From positions 736,694-800,693 of the forward strand of contig JAJVDF010000231.1 in the NCBI GenBank assembly GCA_022410635.1: a stretch of 64,000 nucleotides of DNA, written 5' to 3'. A program made the translations under genes and the position numbers. Shown one piece after another: positions 1 to 12,320 of this stretch (the first letter of the stretch is position 1; each line of letters starts with the position of its first letter). The DNA is from Tretioscincus oriximinensis. Its lineage: Eukaryota; Chordata; Lepidosauria; Squamata; Gymnophthalmidae. A model generated the notes under the pieces. It was not told the DNA's origin, did no database searches, and saw nothing but the letters and a program-made list of their open reading frames with translations.

Positions 1-648
1 AAAAAATGACTTCAATAAGTTATCACAGTAATACACTTGTGAACATTGCAAAAGCAACTTTAAGAGCCTGTCCCCATCGAGCCTTATTCTGAGCTGTATC
101 TCAAGCTTGGCCATCCATGTCTCTCTGTAGACTATGGCAGGCCTCATACCGAGATGCACCCCAGAATGAGGTTCCCTGGGAACAATCTAGATTCTTTCAG
201 TCTTAACACACTTGTAAACATCAACAACCATTGCAGAAATGACTAGCCATCTTTTCTTGCAAATTACCTTCCCTTTGCTACCTTTCATCTCACCAGGATA
301 AATGTCTTTATTTTAACACAAGACCCAATCGTCGTCCCAATCATCCATCGAATTCTAAGGATTTAATCGTGCCATTCATTGGTGGTTTGAAGATCTTTGC
401 GTTGCTTTAAAGACCTTAGTCTGTACGGAAACACACACACATGCTCTCAGTTTGTTATAACAGGATCTTGCCGAATAGGCATGGGAACAGAAATCAGTTT
501 GTTATAGTGAAGGTTTTGTTACAACAAGGTTCATTACAGTGGGGGCATTTTTACATTGCTCTCAATTGTGTTCTGCCAGGACTTTCTAATTTGTTTATTA
601 CATTGAGAATTTTGTTGTAACGGTGTTCTTTATAATGAAGTTTCATTA
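1..648. mobile_element. Pogo-P copy 1, pogo/Tigger-like non-autonomous DNA element, left end outside window
   Basis: This segment aligns by eye over about 540 bases with 42055-42680, sharing many blocks in the same order (for example 'aataagttatcacag' and 'gaaatcagtttgttata'). The right end (about 600-648) carries decayed 'ttctttataatgaagtttca' text. That is the inverted form of the 'aggtgaaacttctttataac' left end of the second copy. TIRs of the 'CAGGTGAAACTTC..TTATAAC' type flanked by TA are typical of pogo/Tigger elements of the Tc1/mariner superfamily. No transposase ORF is visible, so it is non-autonomous. It contains one arm of the FB-F foldback module at about 65-195. Confidence 0.6.
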
Positions 649-900
649 TATATGTATATATAGCACCCTGTATGTATATATGTATAGGAAAGGATTTGAT
701 TATATTACCCTTGGAGGGAGGGACTGGAGTAAAATTTAAAAATTGTCAAGAGGCTGTATTATACATGTGCTGCAAAAATGGAAAAGAATAAATCAAATTT
801 GCTTGACTACAAAAAAGGAAGATGTGTTTTTGTAGAAGTGAAACAGTTACAGTGGCCATGATTCTGGTTCAGTGATAGAGCAACCAGCTGAAAGAAGAAT
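641..900. other. TA-rich tract and unassigned intron sequence
   Basis: A short TATA/TGTATA-rich run (641-690) follows the Pogo-P end. The rest is AT-rich intron 1 sequence of SNTB1 with no recognisable gene or repeat. Confidence 0.4.
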
Positions 901-1056
901 TAAGAACATAAGAAGAGCCATACTGGGTCAGTCAGGCCACAGCCCATAGAGTCCAGCATTCAGTGTCACACAGAGGCCCAGCAGATGCACCTGGGCAATC
1001 CGAACAGAGGAAAGCAAAATATGCACCTGTTCATGACTCCCTGCAAAATTAGTTCT
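901..1056 (-). mobile_element. CR1 LINE 3'-end fragment
   Basis: 'taagaacataagaagagcc..' followed by '..ccagcattcagtgtcacacagagg..' is the reverse complement of a CR1 3' untranslated end, which finishes '..cttatgttctta'. Sister copies lie at 7233, 13440, 31015, 33658, 41811 and 49985. Only the last ~155 bases remain, as expected from 5' truncation during target-primed reverse transcription. Confidence 0.8.
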
Positions 1057-1074
1057 TATCATCTCCCCAGGAAA

Positions 1075-1215
1075 ATAATTCAAAGAAGTTGGAGTGTTGA
1101 CCTAGGTGAGAATTTCTACCAAGGGGCCCTAGGTCAGAATTTCTACCAAGGGGCCCCTGTATGTTTTGATGTATCATAGATAAGTCTACATTTTCAGATG
1201 CTAAGAAAAAGGCAA
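1075..1215. repeat. Fam-S degenerate copy with a 27-bp tandem duplication
   Basis: 'caaagaagttg..gagaatttctaccaagggg' and 'catagataagtctacattttcagatgc' match the better copy at 10020-10160. Bases 1101-1127 and 1128-1154 are a head-to-tail duplication of 27 bp with one mismatch. Confidence 0.5.
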
Positions 1216-2139
1216 TAGAGAAGTAATGAGCAGAAATCTGCACATACTCACCAATAGCCCTACTGATCTCTGGCTGCCTCCAGATGGCAAGAGGAAAACT
1301 TGCCAATCTTGTCAAAAAACAGGGTGAAATTGCCGGGCAGCTCTACAACCTTTCCTTGTCTGATGCTTTTTCCTGGTGACAAAAATATCCAAAACAGATA
1401 AACATCTACGTTTATGTTTTGCTGTGGGTATTTTTTGCCATTGTTTCACCCTCATACCTGTGCAGTGACCATTTTCCTGAAGGAAAAATTCAGGGACAAG
1501 TGCCAGNCAAGGTAAGCATTTTGCTATTTTAGGAAAAGTTGGGTTCAGAGTTCTTTTTGCTAGAGTAGCAATATTCTGAATTTAGCCTCAGTACCGTAGA
1601 ATTATGATAGGATTGCTTCGTATAAATGTGGCGCTCTGTCACCTCTTGTTACTGTATGTGGGATTTTCCATGCATGTGACATACTTTCCCGTCAGCCATG
1701 TTGTTTGCTGGTTGTCAAGAGGAAGTCCAACACTATTGGATAGTTTGTTGTCAATATCAAATCTTTGAGAGAATGACAATCATTCAAGTAATCAAATATC
1801 ACTGGCTAGCTCCTCTCTCTAGCTTGGGAACAACAAAAACGTAATTCATGCAAAATTGTGTTTTAGCAATTTCGTTAACAAAACTACACACATATCACAG
1901 CCTTTACACAATAAGCACACATAGAACATTGACAACTTTCCCAGAACACTAATAATCCAGCAAATAGGGTCTAAAACTCAAAATGCTTTTTGTTTCCTTT
2001 GTCACCTGGTGTGGCAAAGGAAACACAAAGTTGAATTTCTACCGGATTAAAGGTCTGGGCACACATTTTGAATTTACCTCAGGAGTAATTCTAACCCCCA
2101 ATGCAGAAAAACTAATTGAAAGCATTTTTATGAAAGGTT
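1216..2139. other. Intron sequence, rpt-K copy in the middle
   Basis: No gene seen. Bases 1640-1780 ('catgtgacatactttcccgt', 'gtttgctggttgtcaagagg', 'ctattggatagtt') correspond to 30680-30790 and define dispersed family rpt-K, of unknown class. The rest is unassigned. Confidence 0.4.
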
Positions 2140-4716
2140 TTTTATAAAAAATTCAAGCAGGAAATCATCCCAAATTTAGAGATTCTTTTTAATAGGGTAC
2201 TTTTGACACAGGACATACCAGACACATGGAAAGAAACGGAGATTATCCCTATTTGGAAATCTGGGAAGCCAAAGGAAAGCGTGGAATCGTATAGACCGAT
2301 TTCATTAGCAAATGTGGATTATAAAATCTTCGCAAAGATATTAACAATGAAATTAGAAAAGCTGATCCCAAATTTGATTAAGGAAGATCAATATGGCTTT
2401 ATAAAAGGTAGGAAGATTGAGGACCCAATAAGAAACGCGGTTAATGTAATAAATCATGCTAAAATCCACAAAAGGAAATTAGCTTTCATTAAGTTAGATG
2501 TTTACAAGGCTTTTGATTCAGTGAGCCATCAATATATAACAAAGATTTGTGATAAGATAGGGTGTGGATTAAATTTTACAAGAACAATTGAAAATTTGTA
2601 TAGAGATAACAGAGCAAGAATCAGGGTGAATTCAGGGGTTTCTGAATTTATCCAGATTAGAAATGGAGTAAAGCAAGGATGTCCATTATCCCCACTAATT
2701 TTTCTGATGGCAGTAGAACCTTTAGCAAATATGATTAGAGAAAATAACAATATTAACGGTTATAAATATGGAAGGGAACAACTAAAAATTAATTTATATG
2801 CAGATGACGCCTTAGTAATTACAGAAGATCCAATTAATACGCTACCTAACTTAATAGCAGATATAACTGACTTTGAGAATATATCAGGTTTGAAAATAAA
2901 TATAGAAAAATCGGAAATTATGATGTTGAACATACAGGCTAGAGAAAAACAATCTATAGGGCAGATAACCGGCTTAGGAACTAGACAAAAATCAATATTA
3001 TATTTAGGAGTGAAAATTACAAAAAATCCAGAAAAGATGATTAACGTAAACTACAAATCATTATGGAAGAAAGTTAAGAAATGATTATCTACTTGGCCAA
3101 CCAAAATGTGGCCACTAATATCTAAGGTAAGGGCATATAAAATGATGATTCTCCCAAGATTCCTATACTTCTTTCAAACAATACCAGGACAGATTCCTTC
3201 AAAAATGTTTAAGGATTGGGAAAAAGAAATAAAGAAATGGGCCTTGCAAGATAGTATAAGAAGAATCCCTAAAAGGACCTTCTTCTCAACTCAGGAACAA
3301 TTAGGCTGGGGAACTCCCTGCCTACAAACCTATTGGGAATCCTTCCAGTTCTTGAAAGCAGTAGAGCTGGAGCATAGAGGGGAGTATAAGGTAGTGAATA
3401 TGGAATTAACATTAAACGAAATGGTAAATTTTTCTTTTATGAAAGAGGTTATGCCAAAGCAGCAAACAAATAAATGGCTACCACCCATGATGGCAACTTG
3501 GAAAGTTTGGCGTCAGATTCAGAGAAAATTTAAAATTGATGGTTATAAAACAGCCTCTTTAAAGATTATTAATAATAAAGGAGAAGAGAATTTAGCAAGA
3601 TATATACAGATGTTGAAAAGGAAAGGAATAAGAATAATTCAAGACTTATATGATCATAGAGGTACACCGTGGACGATTGAGAGATTAAGGGAGTTGAGGG
3701 AGANACCAGTACAATGGATAACAGAAGCAGCAGTATATAATTTTATAAACAAACCAACAATAATCCAAAAAATAAGAGAGGCACAATCGGATTATGAAAA
3801 ATTAGTGCAGAAAAAAATACAAGGAGAGAAATCACTAGTAGGACTATTATATAAATTAATAATTAAAGAAAGATACAAAAATTATGACAGTATAAAACAA
3901 AGGTGGTTACAAGACTTAAATATGACAGAGGAAAACTGGGAGGAGTGGAGAAAAGACTTTACAATAATCAATTATAAGAAGTTTAGGGAAGGCGAATTGA
4001 AATTAATGACAAAGTGGTACAGGACTCCAAGTCAATTATCACATATGCTTAACATATCACCAATATGTTGGCATTGTGGCATAGATATAGGAACCTACAT
4101 ACATATGTGGTTTGAATGTAGGGAAGTTAATAAGTTCTGGCAAGAAATTACTGTGGAACTTACAAACATACTTCAGGTGAATATTCCTGTAACGAAGGAG
4201 GTTCTTATTGGCAATATGAATCCAAGACAGGTAGGGAAGGGAAACGTATATATATTCAAACAAGCTATAAGGGCAGCCCATATTTTAATAGCAAGAGGGT
4301 GGAAGGAGAAAGATAAATGGACACAGGAAGCCTGGTATGATTATATGTCAGAAATTGTACTCTTTGACTATTTAAGGGAAAGGAGGCTAAAAAGACTGGG
4401 AATTGTAATACGCCCAATGTGGGAGGTAAAGTGGAGGGCCTTCATTTCCCATGTGATATTCTATAAGATGTATTCACCCACGGCATTTATAATATATTGG
4501 ATTCTGGATTTGAAAAGATTTACTTAATATGCTAAGATATCCTTGAGCCGGGGGGGAGGGGAGCACGCTTTGGTGTGGTGGTGGTTTTTTCCTTTTTATT
4601 GTATGACTTGTATTATTGTGTGCTATGTTGGGTTCAACATATACATGTGTATTATCAATGTATTGTCATACTTATATATATCAATAAAAATTTATTTTAA
4701 AAAAAAAGAAAGAAAG
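2140..4716 (+). mobile_element. L1 LINE, 5'-truncated, ORF2 remnant plus 3' UTR and A-rich tail
   Basis: The element keeps the reverse-transcriptase core and C-terminal part of L1 ORF2, a ~160-base 3' UTR, an AATAAA signal at 4683-4688 and an A-rich tail (to about 4716). ORF1, the 5' UTR and the endonuclease domain are missing, as in typical 5'-truncated insertions. Recognisable homology begins near 2140. Target-site duplications were not identified. The 3' end resembles that of the minus-strand L1 tail at 62805-63125 (AATAAA followed by a short AT stretch ending in A's). High identity to a coding-competent state, with one stop codon and no visible frameshift, suggests a fairly recent insertion. 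Confidence 0.93.
2158..4527 (+). pseudogene. L1 ORF2 remnant, reverse transcriptase and C-terminal region, one internal stop
   Basis: ORF2p is the L1 endonuclease/reverse transcriptase that performs target-primed reverse transcription. Here the frame is open from about 2158, with no ATG in this part because the 5' half is lost. It runs to TGA at 3082-3084, then continues in the same frame to TAA at 4525-4527. Visible RT motifs are the catalytic-Asp block KLDVYKAFDSV (about 2491-2523), the GVKQGCPLSP block (about 2665-2694) and the catalytic YADD box at 2797-2808. The C-terminal half carries a Cys/His cluster, CWHC followed by HMWFEC, starting at 4066, typical of L1 ORF2 C-termini. One ambiguous base occurs near 3704. 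The endonuclease domain is absent, so the product would be non-functional even without the stop. Identification as L1 RT is secure; the subfamily is not assigned. Confidence 0.93.
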
Positions 4717-5100
4717 CATGCTATTGTTTTAGCAATAAAAAGAGTAGCTTAAACATAAATGAGCCTCAGGTTGCAATATTTTTAATATGAAGACTTACAA
4801 AGGAGTTTCATCCCCTGGCTTTAATCACTCCAATACACCACTTCTCAGGAAATTCTTGTTTCTCTCTATTGCCCTACATGTGAAACCACAAGGTAAGAAT
4901 AGCTAGAGAAATGTAGGTGGCAAAACCCAGGACTATTCATCATCATACCACCTTCCGTTGATGTCTTCCACCTACTCTTTATCTCCTAATATGATCTATG
5001 CAAACTTTATCTAATACAGGAAGGAAAATCATCAGTCTTTGTGTGGCAGGCGAAATTCAGATTTTACTTTTTTCTCCCTTTAACGCACATTATACTTATG
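4717..5100. other. Unassigned intron sequence
   Basis: Nothing recognisable lies between the L1 tail and the microsatellite that follows. Confidence 0.4.
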
Positions 5101-5111
5101 CCTATAAACTG

Positions 5112-5169
5112 TAATACTTACTTATACTTATACTTACTTACCTACCTACCTACCTAACTACCTAACTAG
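5112..5169. repeat. Tetranucleotide microsatellite (ACTT/ACCT)n
   Basis: 'cttatacttacttacctacctacctacctaac' is an imperfect tetranucleotide array in which ACTT units shade into ACCT units. Confidence 0.85.
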
Positions 5170-5425
5170 TGGAATAAGCTTGTTGCCTGAATTTAAAGCC
5201 ACGGGAGTCTAGCTTACTCTTCCTGTACCCTTCATTTTCCTCTTTCTCTCTTGTGTTGTTCCTTCCTTCCCTGTTCCTGCTGCCGGACTGGGTTCCATGG
5301 CAACCACTGGTGGTCTGGCCCTGGCTTTAGAACACGGATAACACTCCACGCCTTGGGATTCTTCTAACTGTTGTCCAATCACAAGTATTGTCCAGAGACT
5401 TCAGGGAGTATAATGACCCATAGAA

Positions 5426-5570
5426 ATATTTATTTATTTACGACATTTTTATACTGTTCTCCATTACAAAACCTCAGAGTGGTTTACACAGCATTAAAAA
5501 ACATAGTGAAAATAAAATGAACAGAAGTTGAAACACTGAGGAAGGACCAACTTTCACAAGGGAATGTCTG
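5426..5570 (+). repeat. rpt-C degenerate copy
   Basis: 'atttatttatttacgac..' leads into '..cctcagagtggtttacacagcat' and 'aaataaaatgaacag'. The same order (TTTA run, 'aggtctcagggcggttaaca', 'aataaaa') occurs at 11700, 13065, 17115, 48720 and 55445. The family is dispersed and of unknown class. Confidence 0.5.
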
Positions 5571-7120
5571 CATAAAGGTATGTCTTTTTAAAAGATGGCA
5601 TTTATCTTTATCCATGTACTTGAAGGGCCTTGCCATAGTTAGCATGTAGGCAGCAGATTCTTACTTCAGAATATCGTGTATTCCAGAGCAATGGGGACAG
5701 TGCTGAAAAGGCCGTACATCAGAATCGTATGAACTATTTCTTTGGAAAAGTGACTAGAGGGAGGTCTTCGCAATCAGCAAACATGAAAGTCAAGGTCTTT
5801 AATTACAATTTTCCATTTGTTGGTAAGGAAAATAAGTCATAATTTAATAGGATGTCTGCAAAGAATGTAAGAGATTTGTAGTGGCCCCTCAAAAGGGGAA
5901 AAAAAACCTCTCACTTTCTTTCTACAATCTTAGATATGTTAAGAGGAGTCAGGGTTTTGGCACAACTCTGTTTCTGAATACTTCGTTGACATATTAATGC
6001 TTCTCTTTAATATCAGGCCCAGCATAATCAATTCTCAGTGTTAAGTGATGACTCACCGAAAATATCTGCTAACGCGAAATAAAACAACTGCTGTGCTCTA
6101 CATGGGGAAGCACAGTGGACAGAGGAAACATGAAAGGCTCAGCAGATTTGACTACACCGAAATGTGTTTGATTTCAACTTGAAAGACAGTTATAAAAAAC
6201 AGAAGAAATGCTAAGTTATTACACTTTTACAAATAGCTGATGTGGCACTCTCACAACAGAGAAACCATTGTTGATGCTGTAATTTCATAACAGAGCATTT
6301 CTTGCAAAGGGTCTTTGCTCTCCACTGCAACTGAAGGAACTAATTTCTCTACGAAGTTCATGTTACTAACCCTTTTCTTGTTAGTCTTTAAGGTCTGTTC
6401 TGACATGTACTGTTAATCCATCTTCGGATCAGAAGAACTGTACTGGAACGTTTTTTCTTTGTTTAGACCAGTTCTTTCGGCCAGGAGATGGGTTAAAAGT
6501 ACTTTCAAAACAGTACCTAAAAGGCTACAAGAACTCCTTGCTGGAAATTCTGGCCCACTCCGTCAAATCTACTTCTTTGAATAGAGCTTGGGTGATAAAC
6601 GTAGCTTGCTTCTGGAAGATGGTGAAATTAAAATATGAGATCTCCAGTTATCACAATTTCCTGTCACTGGGCCTTCAAACTGCGGGGAGAAATTGAGAGG
6701 TAAGCAAGGATCTCTTCCTGCCTNGCACTATCTACTGTGATGGCACATCTAGGTTTTCTTTGCACAAACTCAGAAGTGTGTTTTAGGTTTGTTGTAACAA
6801 GCTCCCTAAAACACATAAGATGTGATGTAGCTGTTCCCTAAAACAGTCTGTAAAACAGTGTCTTAATACTTCCAAGTATTCTGATGGTTCAAAATACTCA
6901 ATAGTACACAAGTGCAGCCCTCTACGCTCCCACTGAAAGAATTTTCGGCTTGGGTTGCCTCTATGCACACTCAATGGCCCTCTACAAATGTCACAATCTG
7001 GGAGCAATGTTCAGACAAGATAAATCCGATCACTAAAACCCAGAATGGAAGTTATTCACCCCACAATAACATTATTGTAGGATGTCACCCAAATGATTGA
7101 ACTATGTTTTATTGTTGTAT
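5571..7120. other. Unassigned intron sequence
   Basis: No gene, conserved RNA or clear repeat was recognised. Short ORFs here lack any family resemblance. Confidence 0.4.
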
Positions 7121-7139
7121 TTTATTTTTTTGATTGTGA

Positions 7140-7154
7140 CCCCCCCCCCCCCCC
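7140..7154. repeat. Homopolymer C run
   Basis: Fifteen or so consecutive C's; the length is likely assembly-sensitive. Confidence 0.8.
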
Positions 7155-7232
7155 GAGATCACGAGGCATAGGGTGGGTTAAAAATCCAAGTAAATAAATA
7201 ATACTGACTGAACCACTAAAAAGTGCAATTTC

Positions 7233-7450
7233 ATTAGAACATAGAACATAAGAACATAAGAGGAGCCCTGCTGAATCAGGCTGGATCCCATCTAGTCCAG
7301 CCTTCTGTCTCACACAGTGGCCCACCAATTGCACCTGGTCAGTCTGGAACAGAAGAAGGCAAAATCTTCAACTGTTCTTGACGCCCTGCAAAAGGCATTT
7401 TAGGAATACTACCTGTTGCTCCATCTAGAAGGCAGTATGAAGACATCTAT
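7233..7450 (-). mobile_element. CR1 LINE 3'-end fragment
   Basis: The reverse-complement CR1 tail begins 'cataagaacataagaggagc' and continues through 'ccatctagtccagccttctg', 'ttcttgacgccctgcaaaa' and 'cctgttgctccatctagaag'. It has the same gene order and text as the 33658 copy. Confidence 0.82.
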
Positions 7451-10015
7451 CCTAATTATTACTACAACATGTTGTATGTTGCATGTTTAATGTGCAAATA
7501 ACTGTTGACCCTCTATTATTATTATTTTTAAAAAGACATATTGGAGACAGTGATATCCCTGAGCCACAGATAAAAATTACAGTTGGTGAGTATCTCAGGC
7601 AAATGCCTTGAGAGTTATATGACTTTAGGAGGAAGAAGTTGAGAGACTTGTGACAGGGCAAAATGTACACTTATGCTACATATTGATTGCTTCTGTATGT
7701 AATTGGTTGCTACTGTGAAAACAGACTGCCGGTCAGTCGATGTAGGAAAGAAGAATGGCCCCAATCAGAACAAAGCTTATCTAATCAAAAACAGACAAAT
7801 TGCTATCTACATGGGGGGGGGGGGGGGGGGTTATCAAAGCTTTCCTAACATTCAGTCACTGCAGAATTCTGCCTTCCATACATTACAAACAATGTTACCC
7901 TTTGTTTACACAATGAAAAATGGCAAATGCAACCCTACAGTTGAAAACAAATGCCTCTTTGTTTGAAACCGCCTTCAAAGCTGGTTTCCCAATGCCTTGA
8001 ACCTATGTCACAACTTCAAGTTCTGGCTGGTTTCCCAACAACCAAACCATCTTTCCTTCTGCTGCATTAAACATTACAAAATGTTGATTTGAGGCAGCTG
8101 AAGGTGAAGTCTTTGAGAGAGATTTGCCAATGAGACTTTCTCACACTCCCTGTCTATTCCGTTAAGAACAGCATTCACAGTTTGATCAAAGAGCAATGCT
8201 GGAGTGAGGCATGGGTTAACTGATTTGCAGAAGAATTCAGGAGAATTATTCTGCAAATTCTTCTGTTCCATGGAGCCTCATTTTGTCAGAAATGACATGC
8301 TTGTCATAACAAAACCTATACATTCTGTGTATATAATGTTTCCATTTGTTTGGTTGTAAAACACGGTTGTATTATAAATGTTTGTTGAATATGTTGGTGT
8401 CATATGCAATCATATTAAATTATACGCAATAATTTTTAAGCTGTCCAGTTGGGGTCACATTCTAAGGTAAAAGAGCAGGAAGGTTGTTGATTGGACAAAG
8501 CTAATTCAGCAACCTATCAGGTATGAACATTTGGTTAAAGAAGGTCAATTACCTATCAGGAATGAACATGAGCTGGAGTGGAAGGTGATTGGACAGCTAG
8601 GCAGCATGGTAGTATATAAGCTGTAATATACATAGTTCCTAAAAAAAGTTACTACACCTGTTATACTCTGAGAGCTGATTCTTCATTACTGGACACTTCT
8701 CCTTGAATTCATTGCNTTCTGGATCCCATTTGTCTTTATTTACAATGAAACTTTGTAAAAACCCAGCACTATTGTCATTAACCTGATATTAAACACTATA
8801 TCGATAAATGTTGTTAACTACAACAACAAACAACAAACAGCAACAAACAACAGACAGGAACGCAACAGAAAACAATATATACAGAGTCATATTTCAAGAA
8901 GTATATTTTTCATTTCACGTATAATTTCCAACCNCTTAAGAAGAGACTGGCAGATAACAGAGTACTTTGTTGTAGGCTTTTTTCTAAACGAAATAGATTC
9001 TTTACCAAACCTAGAAGACAGAAATGAATTACAGATGTTTAACCAAGGAGCTAATTAATTTAATGTAACATCACTTCTGAAGTGTCTGTACTTGGCATGA
9101 TTCTCTTTTTATTTGCTTTTTAAGATGATGGAAAAGCCAGCTTGCTCCTTTTCCATTCTACAAAGTGTAGAATTTGTGCAGAAGTCCATCAACTTAATAT
9201 CTGCTCTCCTGATATTTTTATTAAAAACTGGGCCACTGTTTTTCACTCCTGACTTTAATAGTATGTCCACATTATGGACTCCCCAAAGGCCTAGAATAGA
9301 TGTAATGTACACAGATCTATTGTGCTGATTTGGAACTGTTTGAGCACAACATTGAAGGATGATTTAAAGTTCCCAAAATAAGCTCCCTGGGTGTTGTTGT
9401 TTTCCTTCTCTAATATGCTCATTAGGAAATTGGAGATTTCCACTTCTGTTATTAAACGGACTGCAGGTCTGCTCTTTAGCTGAACCTGGACAAAGTTAAT
9501 AGCACACCGCAGTGGCATTGCAGCAGCAGAAATCATTTTTGCTTGTGCCACGTGGGACAACCAATTTTGTCCAGATTGCAGTTCTCGTTGGATTAGAATG
9601 GTGCAGATGTGTATGATGATAGGTGTGTATGTNTTAGCAGAAGAAGAATAGTCACATCCTGCACATTGCAACACTGACAGCAACAAGGATGGAGCAAGAT
9701 TTTGATTAGAAACGTCCCCTGGACCTCCACCCAAATCAACTTCAGACTCTGCAGGCTACTGCTGAAAAGGAGACAAGTGGAAATCTGGCTCAATAACTCC
9801 AAGGACCCATCATTCTCCGTTTTAAATGTGATTCGTTGAAACTAGCAAAGTTCAAACTATTATCTACAAATGCAAGGTAACTTCAACTGACCATTACGCT
9901 TCAACACTAGGCCATAGCTATCAGGAAAGGAAGCAAAACATTCCAATAAAGGTCACAACAAAAAGAAAATGGAAAAACATGATATTAAGACATCATTAAG
10001 CATTGTACCCATATG
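7451..10015. other. Intron sequence with low-complexity runs only
   Basis: It contains a poly-G run (7814-7831) and a CAA-rich stretch (8818-8870). I saw no coding or dispersed-repeat match. Small ORFs near 9100-9800 resemble no known protein. Confidence 0.4.
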
Positions 10016-10019
10016 AGAA

Positions 10020-10205
10020 AAATCAAAGAAGTTGCTGTGTTAGTTAGGATTTAGAATTTCTAGCAAAGGGGTCTTGAAGTACCTTGGTGACTACCAAAGA
10101 AAAGATAGGCAGCATAAGCTTTCATAGATAAATCTGTTTCTTCAGAAGTTGGCACCTGAAGGAGTTTGGATCATGTTGCCTACCTTTTTATTTTTAGCCT
10201 CTAAC
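10020..10205. repeat. Fam-S copy, two arms, decayed
   Basis: It reads 'caaagaagttgctgtgttag', 'ggcagcataagctttcatag', 'tctgtttcttcagaag', then 'cttgctttctacactcatg'. These are the parts of the family seen intact at 40512-40640 and 48112-48321, here in diverged form with a second reversed piece near 10180. Confidence 0.5.
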
Positions 10206-10955
10206 GTGCCATGAGGTCTCCTTGCTTTCTACACTCATGTGAGGCCATGTTGTCCAAATCTAACGTGGAGTGCCTCTAGATGCAGATTAGAAATCAAGAT
10301 TCTCAATTGACTACATTGGAAATGTCACAAGAATTCCAATACGTTCCTGGGATGTAGAGGGAAATCTTCCAACAATTCAAAATTTCCATAATAGTCAGCA
10401 GTGGCAAACTGGGAGACCATTGGATGGTAGTGCAGGGAATATAAGGAATGGCTGATAATTTTCCTTCTAATTATACCTGCTTTCCTGTAAATAAACCTGT
10501 TTTGCCACTTTCTAGGGCTGGTATAACAGCTTTCATTCCCTTCTAATATACATTTAGCATATGATAGGACAAAGCGGGAATTGTCACATGGATTAGTGGC
10601 AATGTCACTGTGGCTACACTATTTATTATTTCAAAAAAGCCAAGCTTTTGTGTCAGATTTCCCTGGAAAATTATAAAAAATTGCATTGTTGCTGGCTGGC
10701 AATGCAATCCATGTCGAATTATGGATTCCTTTACATACACATGGATGATTCTGAAGCAAATGGTTATGCACATCTGCAGAAGCTGACACTTGAACATAAT
10801 TAACACCAGCAAAATTCTCTAGATTTATGCATCAGAGCAGCAAGAAAGCAGGCACATCCCCCAGGAGGCTGCTGAGTCAAGAGGGAGGGGTTTTTTTTGA
10901 TATTGTAAATTTTTCTCCAAAATATTGCTTAAACCCACTTTGGTGAATCTAGGCT
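10206..10955. other. Unassigned intron sequence
   Basis: No gene or repeat recognised apart from AT-rich patches. Confidence 0.35.
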
Positions 10956-10959
10956 ACGA

Positions 10960-11212
10960 TGATTTATTTATTTATTTGTTTGTACTTGTATCCTGCCCTA
11001 TACCAGAAGGTCTCAGGGCAGCCAACCATAGGATGGCGCACACAGCTTTTGTTGCTTTCTCCACAACAGACACTCAATGAAGTAGGTGAGGCTGAGAGAG
11101 TTCAAATAACTGTGACTGGCCCAAGGTCACTCAGCTGGCTTTCGTGGAGGAGTGGGGAATAGAACTGGGAGACTACCAGGTACGAGTCCAACACTCTGGC
11201 GATTACACCAAA
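10960..11212 (-). mobile_element. SINE-A copy, tRNA-derived
   Basis: Read on the minus strand, the head has a pol III A-box-like 'tggtgtaatcgcc' and a B-box-like 'agttctattcc' (consensus in sister copies GGTTCGATTCC). Then come '..gaccttgggccagtcacag', '..ctcagcctcacctacttca', '..ggtataggg' and a (TAAA)n tail at 10960-10980. The layout matches copies at 21231, 29216 and 52476. Confidence 0.82.
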
Positions 11213-11690
11213 TTACTACTTATTACACTAATAATAATTACTACTTATTAACATTTCACACTATAAGGTATTTAATCTTGGTAGTATTTATTTGCAGGAA
11301 TTTGAATAAATTTGATTGTTCCAATTTTTAAGGGTGTTTCATGTCTAGCTCCTGCACAGACTTTCAGTGATACATTTGTCATTACAGGAGGAATTATAGT
11401 TCAGCTCTCACACGCAGACCTTGTATACCATTTGATCCTTCTGTAACTCAGGATTTATCTTTTCAATCCTGTATGGTTAGACTTTATATTTCTCAGCATC
11501 CCTTTTAATTCTGTGTTGATCTATAACACTCCTGCTCACAGTTTTACTTTCTCTGCAACAAAGTCTCTACAATCAAACCAATCTACACACATAATATTTT
11601 TTCTCATTTTAGAAGGTGTAAACACCCCCTGTCTCCCCCCTAATATTCTAACCTAAATGAGTAGCCCTAATTTTTGTTCCTTCATCATAC
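11213..11690. other. Unassigned intron sequence
   Basis: AT-rich sequence with short 'attactacttatta' repeats next to the SINE head; nothing else seen. Confidence 0.35.
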
Positions 11691-11704
11691 CTGTGATTTA
11701 CCAT

Positions 11705-12320
11705 ATGCATTTATTTACTTTACTTATGTTTCTATTTACTGACTTACTTATTTACTTGCTTATGTTTATATTCTATCCTGTATCCAAACATCTCAGGGCG
11801 GATCACAATAAAAATGACATAAAACATATTAAAATAGAACAATTAAAAATAAACAGGGCCTCCAAAGAGAGGGGAACATTTGGGTCAGCCAAAGGCGAGG
11901 GCAAACATGTGTCTAACCTGATGCATCCCAGAGGGAAGATGCCTCTCATGGGTATCTACCCACATCCTAAAATCTTATTATTAGGCCCTCCTGCCTGTAT
12001 CACCTCCTTCGGTGGTGGCAAAGAGGGTGGGAACTCAGAATGGGGCATTCTCTGTAGCAGCCAATGGAACAGTATCCTCCTTGNGGTGCGTCAATCACCA
12101 TTCAGAAACACTGGAGGACCTGGCCTTTGGCTGAAAAAAATCTGCTCTTGCTACCCCACTTTTACATGTGGCTGATTTAATGGAACTCTTTCAATCCCAC
12201 CTACTTCACAGGGTGGAAAAAATAACAAAAGTTATATGGCCATCCTGAGACCTTTATGTATAGGGTGGGATATAAGTAGAAACAAACAAACAAATAAATA
12301 AAATGTTTACTTGGGTATAG
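11705..12320 (+). repeat. rpt-C copy joined to a SINE-A-like 3' part
   Basis: Bases 11705-11975 have the rpt-C order: TTTA/CTTA run, 'catctcagggcggatcacaa', 'aaacatattaaaatagaac', 'cagccaaaggcgagggc'. Bases 12195-12300 match the SINE-A 3' half ('acctacttcacagggtgg', 'atagggtgggatataag') and end in a CAAA/AATA-rich tail. The open frame 11657-12175 spans these repeats and is not a gene. Confidence 0.5.

Noticed and set aside
9291..9734. 147-codon open frame on the minus strand
   Set aside because: No recognisable domain, contains an N, no splice or promoter context.
11657..12175. 172-codon open frame
   Set aside because: It spans rpt-C and neighbouring repeat sequence; similar partial frames would appear in other copies.
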